Of a stretch of DNA of 64,000 nt, positions 33,001-40,790 are shown piece after piece (within the stretch, counting starts at the first letter, position 1; each line of letters starts with the position of its first letter). The translations under genes and the position numbers were made by a program. This stretch comes from Halopenitus persicus (GTDB lineage Archaea; Halobacteriota; Halobacteria; Halobacteriales; Haloferacaceae), in assembly GCF_900107205.1 (NCBI RefSeq), contig NZ_FNPC01000005.1, positions 62,001 through 126,000 on the forward strand, given 5' to 3'. The notes beneath the pieces were generated by a model. It searched no databases. It saw only the letters and a program-made list of their open reading frames with translations, and was not told the DNA's origin.

Positions 33001-34179
33001 ATGGTGGTCGAGCCACTGATCGCCGTCGGCCTCCTCGTCGCGCTGTTCGTCGGGTTCAACATCGGCGGATCGACGACCGGCCCCGCCTTCGGCCCCGCGG
33101 TGGGTGCGGGGGCGATCTCGAAGCTCCTCGCCGGCGCGTTGATGTCGGTCTTCTTCTTCGGCGGCGCGTGGACGATCGGACGGCGCGTCGTCGACACGCT
33201 CGGGCGGGAGCTCCTGTTCGATGCCGGCGTGTTCACCATCGAGACCAGCATCGTGGTGCTGTTCTTCATCGGCGGGGCGCTCTTCGTGGGCAACTACACC
33301 GGCGTTCCGGCCTCGACGTCGATGACCGCCGTCGGCGCGATCGCCGGGCTGGGCGTCGCGACCGGCGAGTTGAACTGGGCCGTGATGGGCGAGATCGCCG
33401 TCTGGTGGATCGTCGCGCCCCTCGTTGGGTTCTGGGTCTCGGTGATGATCGGCCGGTACGTCTACCCGACGATCAACCGCTGGGTCGCGATCACGACGAG
33501 CGACGGGGCCCTGATCGTGCTGGATCGGTCGGGGACGATCCCGGTCCCTCGTCCCGGACCGAACACCACGCGGCGCGAGTTCGTCGGGACGATCGTTCTC
33601 GTCTCCATCAGCTGTCTGATGGCGTTCTCCTCGGGCACCTCCAACATCGCGAACGCGATCGCCCCGCTGTACGGGGCCGGCGTCGAGATGAACCTGCTCA
33701 TCCTGCTCGGGTCCGGCGCGGTCGCCCTGGGGGCGCTCACGATCGCGCGCCGCACGCTCGACACGCTCGGCAACAACCTCACCGACCTGCCGCTGACGGC
33801 GGCGATCGTCGTCGCGGTCGTCTCCTCGGGCATCGTCATCGGCCTGTCGGCGATCGGCATTCCGGCCTCGTTCGTGATCATCGCGACGATGTCGATCGTG
33901 GGGCTGGGATGGGGACGCGCGACCCGAACGACGACGTTGTCGGAGGGCATTCGCGGCGACGAGGAGACCACGGTATCCGTGGGCGCGCTCGCCGCCGAGG
34001 AGCCGGGCGAGGAGGCGCCGACACTCGGCGAGGAGAGCCCGGCGGACATCCCCAGCGCGGCCGACCTCTTCGACCCGGCCACCACCGGCCGCGTCATCCT
34101 GATGCAGAACCTCGTCCCGGTCCTCTCGACCGGCGGCGCGTACCTGACGTTCTGGCTGCTCTTTCGGTACGCGTGGTGA
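33001..34179 (+). CDS. Inorganic phosphate transporter (PiT family), variant signature
   Basis: 392 residues, start MVVEPLIAVGLLVALFVGF. Ten or so hydrophobic helices with the duplicated PiT topology. Signature positions read FNIGGSTTGPAFG and FSSGTSNIANAIAPL; in canonical PiT proteins the second is close to F-A-H-G-A-N-D-V-A-N-A, so the Asn-Asp pair is replaced by Thr-Ser-Asn while A-N-A is kept. A cytoplasmic acidic loop (about 315-360, EEPGEEAPTLGEESP) precedes the last helices. Probably phosphate or a related anion with Na+ or H+; the altered residues leave room for another substrate. Confidence 0.85.
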   Translation: MVVEPLIAVGLLVALFVGFNIGGSTTGPAFGPAVGAGAISKLLAGALMSVFFFGGAWTIGRRVVDTLGRELLFDAGVFTIETSIVVLFFIGGALFVGNYTGVPASTSMTAVGAIAGLGVATGELNWAVMGEIAVWWIVAPLVGFWVSVMIGRYVYPTINRWVAITTSDGALIVLDRSGTIPVPRPGPNTTRREFVGTIVLVSISCLMAFSSGTSNIANAIAPLYGAGVEMNLLILLGSGAVALGALTIARRTLDTLGNNLTDLPLTAAIVVAVVSSGIVIGLSAIGIPASFVIIATMSIVGLGWGRATRTTTLSEGIRGDEETTVSVGALAAEEPGEEAPTLGEESPADIPSAADLFDPATTGRVILMQNLVPVLSTGGAYLTFWLLFRYAW

Positions 34180-34255
34180 CGGCCGCCCCTTGCGTTCCCT
34201 TTCGCCGGTCGTCGTGATTTCGTTCCGTTCGTCGTCGTGATTCGGTCCCGCTCCG

Positions 34256-34978
34256 CTAGCCGTCGCGACCGGGATCGCCGTCGTGATCGGTCCCCAGTCG
34301 CCAGAGCGCGTGCGTGACCGACGGCAGGTCGTGTCCGGTATCCGCGGCGATCTCCAGACACACGGACCGATAGCGACGGTAGGCATCGACGTCGGGCGGA
34401 TCGGGATACGGGTCCGCGAGCGCGCCGCGCTCCCGCAGCGCCGTCCACTCGCGTTCGCTCACGACCGGATACGACTCCGGGGCGAGGAACGCGAGGAACG
34501 CCGAGGCGACGCCGACGTCGACGCCGTCGAGCGCGACCAGTTCCGCGAGCGCATCCGCCACGTCGTCGTCACCATCCCGCTCGTCATTGCCCCTCCCGGC
34601 ATCATCCCGTTCGTCGCTGCCCTTCCCGGCATCGTCCCGTTCGTCGCTGTCCTTCCCGGCATCGTCTCCCTCGCCGTCAGCCACGTGGTCGGCGGCGCTA
34701 GTGATGGCCGCGATCACGTCGTCGAAGGGGTTGGATTCGAACCGCTCCTCGACCGCGCGGCGCTCGCGGTCCGGGTATGCCCCGAGGTGGCGCCGGAAGT
34801 ACCACCGGACCACCCACTCCGCGTCCCGCCGGCCGAACTCGCCGGCACGGAACGCCTCGGGCAGCGTCTCGCGCTGTTCCTGCTCGACCGCGTAGATCGG
34901 TTCCTCCGCCCGATACGCCGCGGAGAGTTCCGCGACCGTTTCGGCCGAGAGGTGGACGTCGTTCGAGGCGTCGGTCAT
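34256..34978 (-). CDS. Hypothetical protein with DDAGKGSDER repeats
   Basis: 240 residues from the ATG at 34978 (MTDASNDVHLSAETVAELS). The N-terminal half is helical and charged, with YRAEEPIYAVEQEQRETL and EWVVRWYFRRHLGAYPDRE; the C-terminal half has SAFLAFLAPESYPVVSERE and a helix-rich end. Between them (about 115-150) are three 10-residue units (DDAGKGSDER) encoded by a 30-bp tandem repeat. The first and last parts fit together as one small domain of unknown family. The reading frame stays open far upstream (antisense to the formate dehydrogenase gene), so the start is uncertain. Confidence 0.6.
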   Translation of the reverse strand: MTDASNDVHLSAETVAELSAAYRAEEPIYAVEQEQRETLPEAFRAGEFGRRDAEWVVRWYFRRHLGAYPDRERRAVEERFESNPFDDVIAAITSAADHVADGEGDDAGKDSDERDDAGKGSDERDDAGRGNDERDGDDDVADALAELVALDGVDVGVASAFLAFLAPESYPVVSEREWTALRERGALADPYPDPPDVDAYRRYRSVCLEIAADTGHDLPSVTHALWRLGTDHDGDPGRDG

Positions 34979-35206
34979 CTCACGTGGCGCTTCGTCGCCG
35001 TGCTCCCTGAACGTTTCCCGACGCGATCCGACCGTCGATTCCGGCGTGCCTCGGTCACCGTTTTCGGCGGATTCGGCCGCCGATTCCGGCGCTATCCCAC
35101 CGTCGTTTGGCGTTTCGCCCCCGCTCTTCCGTGATCGACCAACACACTCATACCCCGAGAGTGCGATGATTACGACATATGCACGTACACGCGGAGGGAT
35201 GCCACC

Positions 35207-37327
35207 ATGTCCAGTGAGGAATCGGAACCGGTCAAGACGATCTGTCCGTACTGCGGCGTGGGCTGCGGGATCCAGGTCGACCAGGGCGAGGAACCCGGCG
35301 ACGTTCAGTTCCGCCCGTGGGGCGACGCGCCGGTCAACGAGGGCCGGATCTGCATCAAGGGCGGCGCCGCGACGCAGGTCGTCGACCACGAGGACCGCCT
35401 GACGGACCCGCTGATCAAGGAGGACGGCGAGTTCCGCGAGGCGAGTTGGGAGGAGGCGTACGGTCGCGTCGTCGACGAGCTCGAGCGCATCCGCGGGGAG
35501 TACGGCCCCGACGCGATGGGCTTTTTCGGCTCCTCGAAGACGATGAACGAGGAGAACTACCTCCTCCAGAAGCTCGCCCGCCGATACGGCACCAACAACG
35601 TCGACAACTGCACACGGATGTGCCACGCCTCGACGGTGTACGCGCTGCGGACCAGCCTCGGCGCGGGCGCGATGACCAACAGCATGGCGGACCTGGAGGA
35701 GGCGGCCGACGTCTTCTGGATCCAGGGCGCCAACCCCGGCGAGCAGCACCCGATCGCCAACAGCCAGTACTTCCGCCAGGCGGTGCTCGAGGGCGCGACC
35801 GTCATCCAGGTCGACCCCCACGCGAACAAGACGACGCGGTCGTTCCAGATCGAGGAGACCGACCGCCACATGCACCTCCAGCTCGAGCCCGGCACGGACA
35901 TTCCGCTCTTGAACGTCGTCCTCAAGACGGTCCTCGAGAACGACTGGGTGGACGAGGAGTTCATCGAGTCGCGGACGGAGGGCTTCGAACATCTGCGGGA
36001 GACCCTCGAGGACTTCGACAAGGAGGCCGCCGCCGAGGAGTGCGGCGTCCCGCTCGAGGACATCGAGCTCGCCGCCGAGAAGTACGCGAAGGCGAACAAC
36101 GCCGCCATCTTCACCGGGATGGGGATGAGCCAGCACACCTGCGGCGTCGACAACGTCCAGAACGAGATCAACCTCGCGCTGATCACGGGCAACGTCGGCC
36201 GCCCCGGGACCGGGGTCAACCCGCTGCGCGGACAGAACAACGTCCAGGGGACCTCCGACGTCGGCGCGATGCCGAACGTCCTCCCGGGCTACCAGCTCGT
36301 CGACGACGACGAGGCCCGCGAGAGCGTCGAGGAGGTCTGGGGCTTCGAGGTGCCCGACGAGCCCGGCCTGACGAACGTCGAGATCTCCCACGAGGCGGGC
36401 GACTCGATCAAGGGGCTCTACATCATGGGTGAGAACCCGATAATGTCCGAGCCGGACTCGAACCGCGTCGCGGAGCGGATCGACCAGCTCGAGTTCACCG
36501 TCGTGCAGGACATCTTCATGACCGAGACCGCCGAGTACGCCGACGTGATCCTCCCGGCGACGACGTGGGCCGAGCGCGGCGGCACGGTCACCAACACCGA
36601 CCGGCGCGTCCAGCGGATGCGCGGCGTCGAGAAGGTCCACGAGAACACGAAACACGACCTCGAGATCGTCTCCGAGGTCGGCAGGCGCCTGTTCGGCGAG
36701 GACGGCGGCTTCGACTTCGAGGACCCCGAGGAGGTCTTCGAGGAGCTGCGGCAGGTCTGTCCGATCTACCACGGGATGACCTACGACGGCCTCGGCGAGG
36801 TGGGGCTCCACTGGCCCTGTTACGAGGAGGGCGACGAGGGCGACCCGTTCCTCTACGAGGACACCTTCGACACCGAGAGCGGCCTCGGCCAGATCGAGGG
36901 CGTGCGCCACCAGCCGCCCAAGGAGACGCCCGACGAGGAGTACCCGCTGATCCTCACCACCGCCCGGCTCGAGGAACACTACAACACGGGGACGATGAGC
37001 CGACGCTCCCCGCGGCTCAACAGCCAGCACCCCGAGAACTTCGTCGACATCCATCCCAACGACGCCGAGCGGTACGGCGTCGAGGACGGCGACTACGTGC
37101 GGATCACCTCGCGCCGCGGCGAGATCGAGGTGAAGGCGCAGGTCACCGAGGACATCAAGGAGGGCGTCATCTGGACGACGCCGCACTTCGCGGCCGCCTC
37201 CGGCAACGTCCTCACGAACGACGTGCTCGACGAGCGCGCGAAGATCCCCGAGTACAAGGCCGCGGCCGCGGAGATCGAGGTCACCGTCGACGCCGGCGAC
37301 GCGGACGACGCGCCAGCCGACGACTGA
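35207..37327 (+). CDS. Formate dehydrogenase alpha-like molybdopterin oxidoreductase
   Basis: 706 residues, start MSSEESEPVKTICPYCGVG. The N-terminal [4Fe-4S] site is CPYCGVGC plus the Cys in GRICIKGG. The metal-binding Cys sits in NCTRMCHASTV, aligned with the selenocysteine of E. coli FdhF. Molybdopterin-binding stretches include GANPGEQHP, QVDPHANKT and MGENPIMSEPD, and the C-terminal dinucleotide-binding domain starts near TTARLEEHYNTGTMSRRSP. No beta or gamma subunit is next to it; the molybdopterin gene moaC and nnr follow on the other strand. Formate is the likely but not certain substrate; an assimilatory nitrate reductase is less likely given the motifs. Confidence 0.9.
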   Translation: MSSEESEPVKTICPYCGVGCGIQVDQGEEPGDVQFRPWGDAPVNEGRICIKGGAATQVVDHEDRLTDPLIKEDGEFREASWEEAYGRVVDELERIRGEYGPDAMGFFGSSKTMNEENYLLQKLARRYGTNNVDNCTRMCHASTVYALRTSLGAGAMTNSMADLEEAADVFWIQGANPGEQHPIANSQYFRQAVLEGATVIQVDPHANKTTRSFQIEETDRHMHLQLEPGTDIPLLNVVLKTVLENDWVDEEFIESRTEGFEHLRETLEDFDKEAAAEECGVPLEDIELAAEKYAKANNAAIFTGMGMSQHTCGVDNVQNEINLALITGNVGRPGTGVNPLRGQNNVQGTSDVGAMPNVLPGYQLVDDDEARESVEEVWGFEVPDEPGLTNVEISHEAGDSIKGLYIMGENPIMSEPDSNRVAERIDQLEFTVVQDIFMTETAEYADVILPATTWAERGGTVTNTDRRVQRMRGVEKVHENTKHDLEIVSEVGRRLFGEDGGFDFEDPEEVFEELRQVCPIYHGMTYDGLGEVGLHWPCYEEGDEGDPFLYEDTFDTESGLGQIEGVRHQPPKETPDEEYPLILTTARLEEHYNTGTMSRRSPRLNSQHPENFVDIHPNDAERYGVEDGDYVRITSRRGEIEVKAQVTEDIKEGVIWTTPHFAAASGNVLTNDVLDERAKIPEYKAAAAEIEVTVDAGDADDAPADD

Positions 37328-37377
37328 TCGGCGCGCTCAACGGCGGCTGATCGGCACGCGGGCGGTCGGCCGACCGT

Positions 37378-37998
37378 TCACTCGATCGCGCGTTTCTCCT
37401 TTTCGAGGACCTCGACGTCCGTGATTCCCGTGTCGGGATAGGTGCCGTCGGCGGTCTTCTCGGCCGCCTTCACCATATCCCAGACGACGTTCAGCCCGGT
37501 AGTGACGCCCTCGAGCGCCTCCATCTCGCAGCCGGTCTTCCCGGTCGTTTCGACGGCGACCGTGAGGACGACGCGGTCGGGCTCGACGGCGAAGTCGGTC
37601 TCGACGTTCGTGATCGGGATCTGGTGGCACATCGGGATCGTCTCCCAGGTGTGTTTGACCGCCTGGACGGCGCCGACCCGTGCGGTCGCGAGCACGTCGC
37701 CCTTCCCGATCGCGTCGGCCTCGATCGCCTCGATCGTCGACGGCGTGAGGCGGATCGTGCCGCGGGCCACCGCCCGGCGGGCGGTGTCCGGCTTGTCCCC
37801 CACGTCGACCATCTGGACGTCGCCGTCGTCGGTGGTGTGGGTGAGTTCGTCCGTGTCGCTCGGGTCCGAGCCGGTAGCGGGGTCGGAACCGACGTCGGCC
37901 TCGCGACTGGAGTCGGTCTCAGCACCGGCGTCGGCCTCCACACTGGAATCGGTCTCAGCACCGGGGTCAGCCTCGGAGCCGGACTCGTCCTCACGCAT
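37378..37998 (-). CDS. moaC: Cyclic pyranopterin monophosphate synthase
   Basis: Makes cPMP in molybdenum cofactor synthesis. 206 residues, start MREDESGSEADPGAETDSS. The catalytic core is the last 150 residues: KHTWETIPMCHQIPI, then TGKTGCEMEALEGVTTGLN and WDMVKAAEK. The first about 55 residues are an added acidic leader with two 12-residue units (GAETDSSVEADA-type) encoded by a 36-bp repeat. The ATG overlaps the nnr stop by 8 nt, so the two are cotranscribed. The Fdh-like molybdoenzyme gene is convergent, a sensible partner for the cofactor. Confidence 0.95.
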   Translation of the reverse strand: MREDESGSEADPGAETDSSVEADAGAETDSSREADVGSDPATGSDPSDTDELTHTTDDGDVQMVDVGDKPDTARRAVARGTIRLTPSTIEAIEADAIGKGDVLATARVGAVQAVKHTWETIPMCHQIPITNVETDFAVEPDRVVLTVAVETTGKTGCEMEALEGVTTGLNVVWDMVKAAEKTADGTYPDTGITDVEVLEKEKRAIE

Positions 37999-39478
37999 CG
38001 GTACGCACCGCCTCCGGGATCCGGTCGATCAGGTCGGTCGCGACCAGTCCGTATCCCCGCTCCTCGACGACCAGGTCGCCGGCGCGCCCGTTCGCGTACG
38101 CGCCGATCGCCGCGGCCTGGAGGGGCCGCTGAGTGCACGCGACCGCGCCGACGGCGCCGGCAAGCACGTCGCCGGTCCCGCCGACGGTCATCCCCGGATT
38201 CCCCGTCCTGTTCACCCGGAGATCCTCGCCGTCGGTGATCACGTCGTAGGCCCCCTTCACGAGCAGCGTGTGGCCGATCTCGGCCGCGAACTCGCGAACG
38301 CGCTCGGCGCGCTCGCGCCAGTTCTCGGCGCTCGGTCCGCCCATAGCCCGCAGCTCGCCCTGGTGGGGCGTACACACGAGCGTGGCCTCGGTCTCGACGT
38401 CGGGGACGACCTGCAGCGCGTCCGCGTCGACCACGGCGCGCCCGTCGTAGTCCTCGAGGAAACGCTCGACGGCCGACAGCGTCGGCTCGGCGTCGCCGAG
38501 ACCGGGACCGAACACGACGACGTCCCGGCCGGCCGCGAGGTCACGGATCCGGTCGAGGTGGTCGGGCTCGAGGATCGCGCCCGGAAACCCGTGAACGATC
38601 AGGTTCTCGGAGAACCCCTGTACCTCGCGGGCGACCGACTCCGGACATGCGACGCGGACGAGGTCGGCGCCGGCGCGCAGCGCCGCCCGCGCCGCGAGCG
38701 TCGGCGCGCCCGTGTACGGGCCGCCGCCGACCACCAGCACCTCGCCGTGGTCGCCCTTGTGACTCTCCGGATCCCGGTCCAGCCCCAGGAGGTCGCCGGG
38801 ACCCGTGAACAGCGCGGCGGCGGTCGGGATCCCGATGTCGGCGACCGTGACCGTGGCGTCCGTCCGCAGCTCCTCGAGACCCGGCTTGGCATCGTGGAAC
38901 GTCACGATCCGGTCGGCCGCGACCGCGACGTGCTCCCCGTCGGGTCCCGCCGCGACCTCGCCGGTGTCGGCGTCGACGCCGGATGGCACGTCGACGGCGA
39001 TCACGGTCGCGTCCGACGCCGTGGACGAAGCCGCCTCGGTGATGCGCTTCGCGACCGTCCGCTCGGGCTCCCGGAGGGGTCCGGAGACGCCGGTGCCGAG
39101 CATCGCGTCGACGACGACGTCCGCGTTCGCGAGGGTCAGTCGGTTCGGCTCGGCGACGGGATCGACGACCGCCTCGGCGTCGATCTCCGCCGCCGCGAGC
39201 GCGTCCCAGTTCTCCTTGGCGATCGTCGTCCTGATCGTCTCGGGACGGCCGAGGAGGCGAACGCGAACGTCGTAGTCGGAGAGAAACCGGGCCGCGACGA
39301 AGGCGTCGCCGCCGTTGTTCCCGCGTCCACACACGAGCGTGACGGTCGCACCCGGGTCGGCGACCGTCCGGACCTCGCGTGCGATCGCATTGCCGGCCGA
39401 CTCCATCAGCTGCTTGCGGGGGACGCCCAGCGCCGCCGCGTTGGCGTCGACCGCCGCCATACGATCCGCTGTGATCAT
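37991..39478 (-). CDS. nnr: Bifunctional NAD(P)HX epimerase/dehydratase
   Basis: Repairs hydrated NADH and NADPH. 495 residues, start MITADRMAAVDANAAALGV. N-terminal NnrE (YjeF_N) domain with CGRGNNGGDAFVAARFL; C-terminal ADP-dependent NnrD domain with VGGGPYTGAPTLAARAAL and the ribokinase-like NPGMTVGGTGDVLAGAVGA. Both domains are complete. A TATA-like box (gtttaatcc, about 39504-39512) lies 30 nt upstream. moaC follows with an 8-nt overlap. Cytoplasmic. Confidence 0.95.
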   Translation of the reverse strand: MITADRMAAVDANAAALGVPRKQLMESAGNAIAREVRTVADPGATVTLVCGRGNNGGDAFVAARFLSDYDVRVRLLGRPETIRTTIAKENWDALAAAEIDAEAVVDPVAEPNRLTLANADVVVDAMLGTGVSGPLREPERTVAKRITEAASSTASDATVIAVDVPSGVDADTGEVAAGPDGEHVAVAADRIVTFHDAKPGLEELRTDATVTVADIGIPTAAALFTGPGDLLGLDRDPESHKGDHGEVLVVGGGPYTGAPTLAARAALRAGADLVRVACPESVAREVQGFSENLIVHGFPGAILEPDHLDRIRDLAAGRDVVVFGPGLGDAEPTLSAVERFLEDYDGRAVVDADALQVVPDVETEATLVCTPHQGELRAMGGPSAENWRERAERVREFAAEIGHTLLVKGAYDVITDGEDLRVNRTGNPGMTVGGTGDVLAGAVGAVACTQRPLQAAAIGAYANGRAGDLVVEERGYGLVATDLIDRIPEAVRTDA

Positions 39479-39566
39479 TCATCGTCCGCTTCGGCCGGAC
39501 CGGGATTAAACGTGCGGGATGTGAGGGAGGTCCGGTCCTCGGTCCGAGGCGGCGTGGCGACCGTCC

Positions 39567-40040
39567 CTAGGAAGCGTGGCGATCGATCACCGACCGAAGT
39601 CGTTCCTCGTTCTGGGCGCCGACGAGGCGTTCGACGGGTTCGCCGCCACGGAACAGCAGCAACGTCGGGAGCCCTCGAACCCCGTACTGGCTCGTCAACC
39701 CCTGATGAACGTCGGCGTCGACCTTCAGGACCGTCGCGGAGGTCGTGGCGGCGACGTCCTCGAGGATGGGTTCGAGCATCTTGCAGGGGCCACACCAGTC
39801 CGCGTGGAAGTCGACCAGCACGAGGTCGTGGCCCGCCAGCGCCTCCTCGAAGGAGCCGCCCTCGTAGTGGATCGGTTCGTCGGGCGACCCGGCACCGTTC
39901 CCGGCGTCGTCACCCTCGTCCGCGTCGGTGCCCAGCGTTCCCTCCGCGGCCTTTTCACGCAGTTTCGCCAGCTTTCGCTCCCGGATCGCCTCGAGTTCGT
40001 CGCCGGTCGAGCCGGTCGACTCCCCCGCTGGATCGCTCAT
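39567..40040 (-). CDS. Thioredoxin with a charged N-terminal extension
   Basis: 157 residues, start MSDPAGESTGSTGDELEAI. The thioredoxin fold covers about residues 60-155, with the active site WCGPCK and the cis-Pro in RGLPTLLLFRGG. The first 55 residues are a helix (LEAIRERKLAKLREK) and an acidic linker, absent from short thioredoxins. A box (ccttacaac, about 40062-40070) lies about 27 nt upstream. Cytoplasmic dithiol reductant. Confidence 0.93.
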   Translation of the reverse strand: MSDPAGESTGSTGDELEAIRERKLAKLREKAAEGTLGTDADEGDDAGNGAGSPDEPIHYEGGSFEEALAGHDLVLVDFHADWCGPCKMLEPILEDVAATTSATVLKVDADVHQGLTSQYGVRGLPTLLLFRGGEPVERLVGAQNEERLRSVIDRHAS

Positions 40041-40205
40041 ACCCGCGATAGGTGCTACGCCGTTGTAAGGGATCCGCTGGAAATGCGCCGATCGGGCACG
40101 ACCGTCACGACGGGACCGACGACGGGGAACCGATCCACGGTCGACGACGCGACAACACTGGCCCGGACGACAACCCTTTCCAGGGTCCAGCGACCAGTCG
40201 ACCGT

Positions 40206-40589
40206 ATGGCAGATCGGTCCGTCCCGACGCCGTGGGTTCGCGAGTACTGGGGATGGGCGGGTGCGGCCCTCTTCTTACTGATCACCGTCGACCTCCTGAC
40301 GTCGATGTACGCGGTCGCAGTCGTCGGGATCGAGCACGAGTCGAACCCGGTGATGGCGTGGCTGCTCTCGCGACCGCTGTGGGTGCTCGTCGGCGTACAT
40401 CTGGCCGCAGCCGGGCTGCTCGTCGTTCTGTTCTACGGGCTCGCGGAGCTGGTCCGCGAGACGCCACCGGCCTATCGCGGGCCGTTCAAGCGGCTGATCG
40501 AGGGGTTCCTGGGGATCCTGCTCGCGGCCGGGCTGTTCGTGTTCGCCAACAACCTCTCGGTGATCGTCTACGGCCGAAGCCTGCTGTGA
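40206..40589 (+). CDS. DUF5658-type membrane protein
   Basis: 127 residues from the ATG at 40206 (MADRSVPTPWVREYWGWAG). Three hydrophobic segments (about 16-38, 58-80 and 97-118). The first helix motif LLITVDLLTSMYAVAVVGIEHESNPVM-like pattern (DLLT, then E.NP) is typical of DUF5658 proteins. No known function. A run of 17-bp repeats follows its stop immediately. Confidence 0.75.
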   Translation: MADRSVPTPWVREYWGWAGAALFLLITVDLLTSMYAVAVVGIEHESNPVMAWLLSRPLWVLVGVHLAAAGLLVVLFYGLAELVRETPPAYRGPFKRLIEGFLGILLAAGLFVFANNLSVIVYGRSLL

Positions 40590-40593
40590 CCCG

Positions 40594-40710
40594 GGTGCTG
40601 ACGAGATCCCGATGCTGACGAGATCCCGATGCTGACGAGATCCCGATGCTGACGAAACTCCGATGCTGACGAAACTCCGATGCTGACGAAACTCCGATGC
40701 TGACGAACGG
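40594..40710. repeat. 17-bp tandem repeat, two sub-variants
   Basis: About 6.5 units of 17 bp: three of gatgctgacgagatccc type (40594-40644) then three of gatgctgacgaaactcc type (40645-40695) and a partial unit. The blockwise switch between variants suggests unit duplication after a mutation. It sits between the DUF5658 gene and the helicase promoter. Confidence 0.95.
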
Positions 40711-40790
40711 CGCGATCCGGCGGGCTGACGAGACGGGGATGCTCCGACGCCCCGACGAACGAACCTTTAACCGCGAAACCGAACTACCCG

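Noticed and set aside
34979-37186. The very long minus-strand frame opposite the formate-dehydrogenase-like gene
   Set aside because: Leu/Val/Arg-rich antisense translation of a clearly coding gene. Only its 3' part (34256-34978) has independent coding character.
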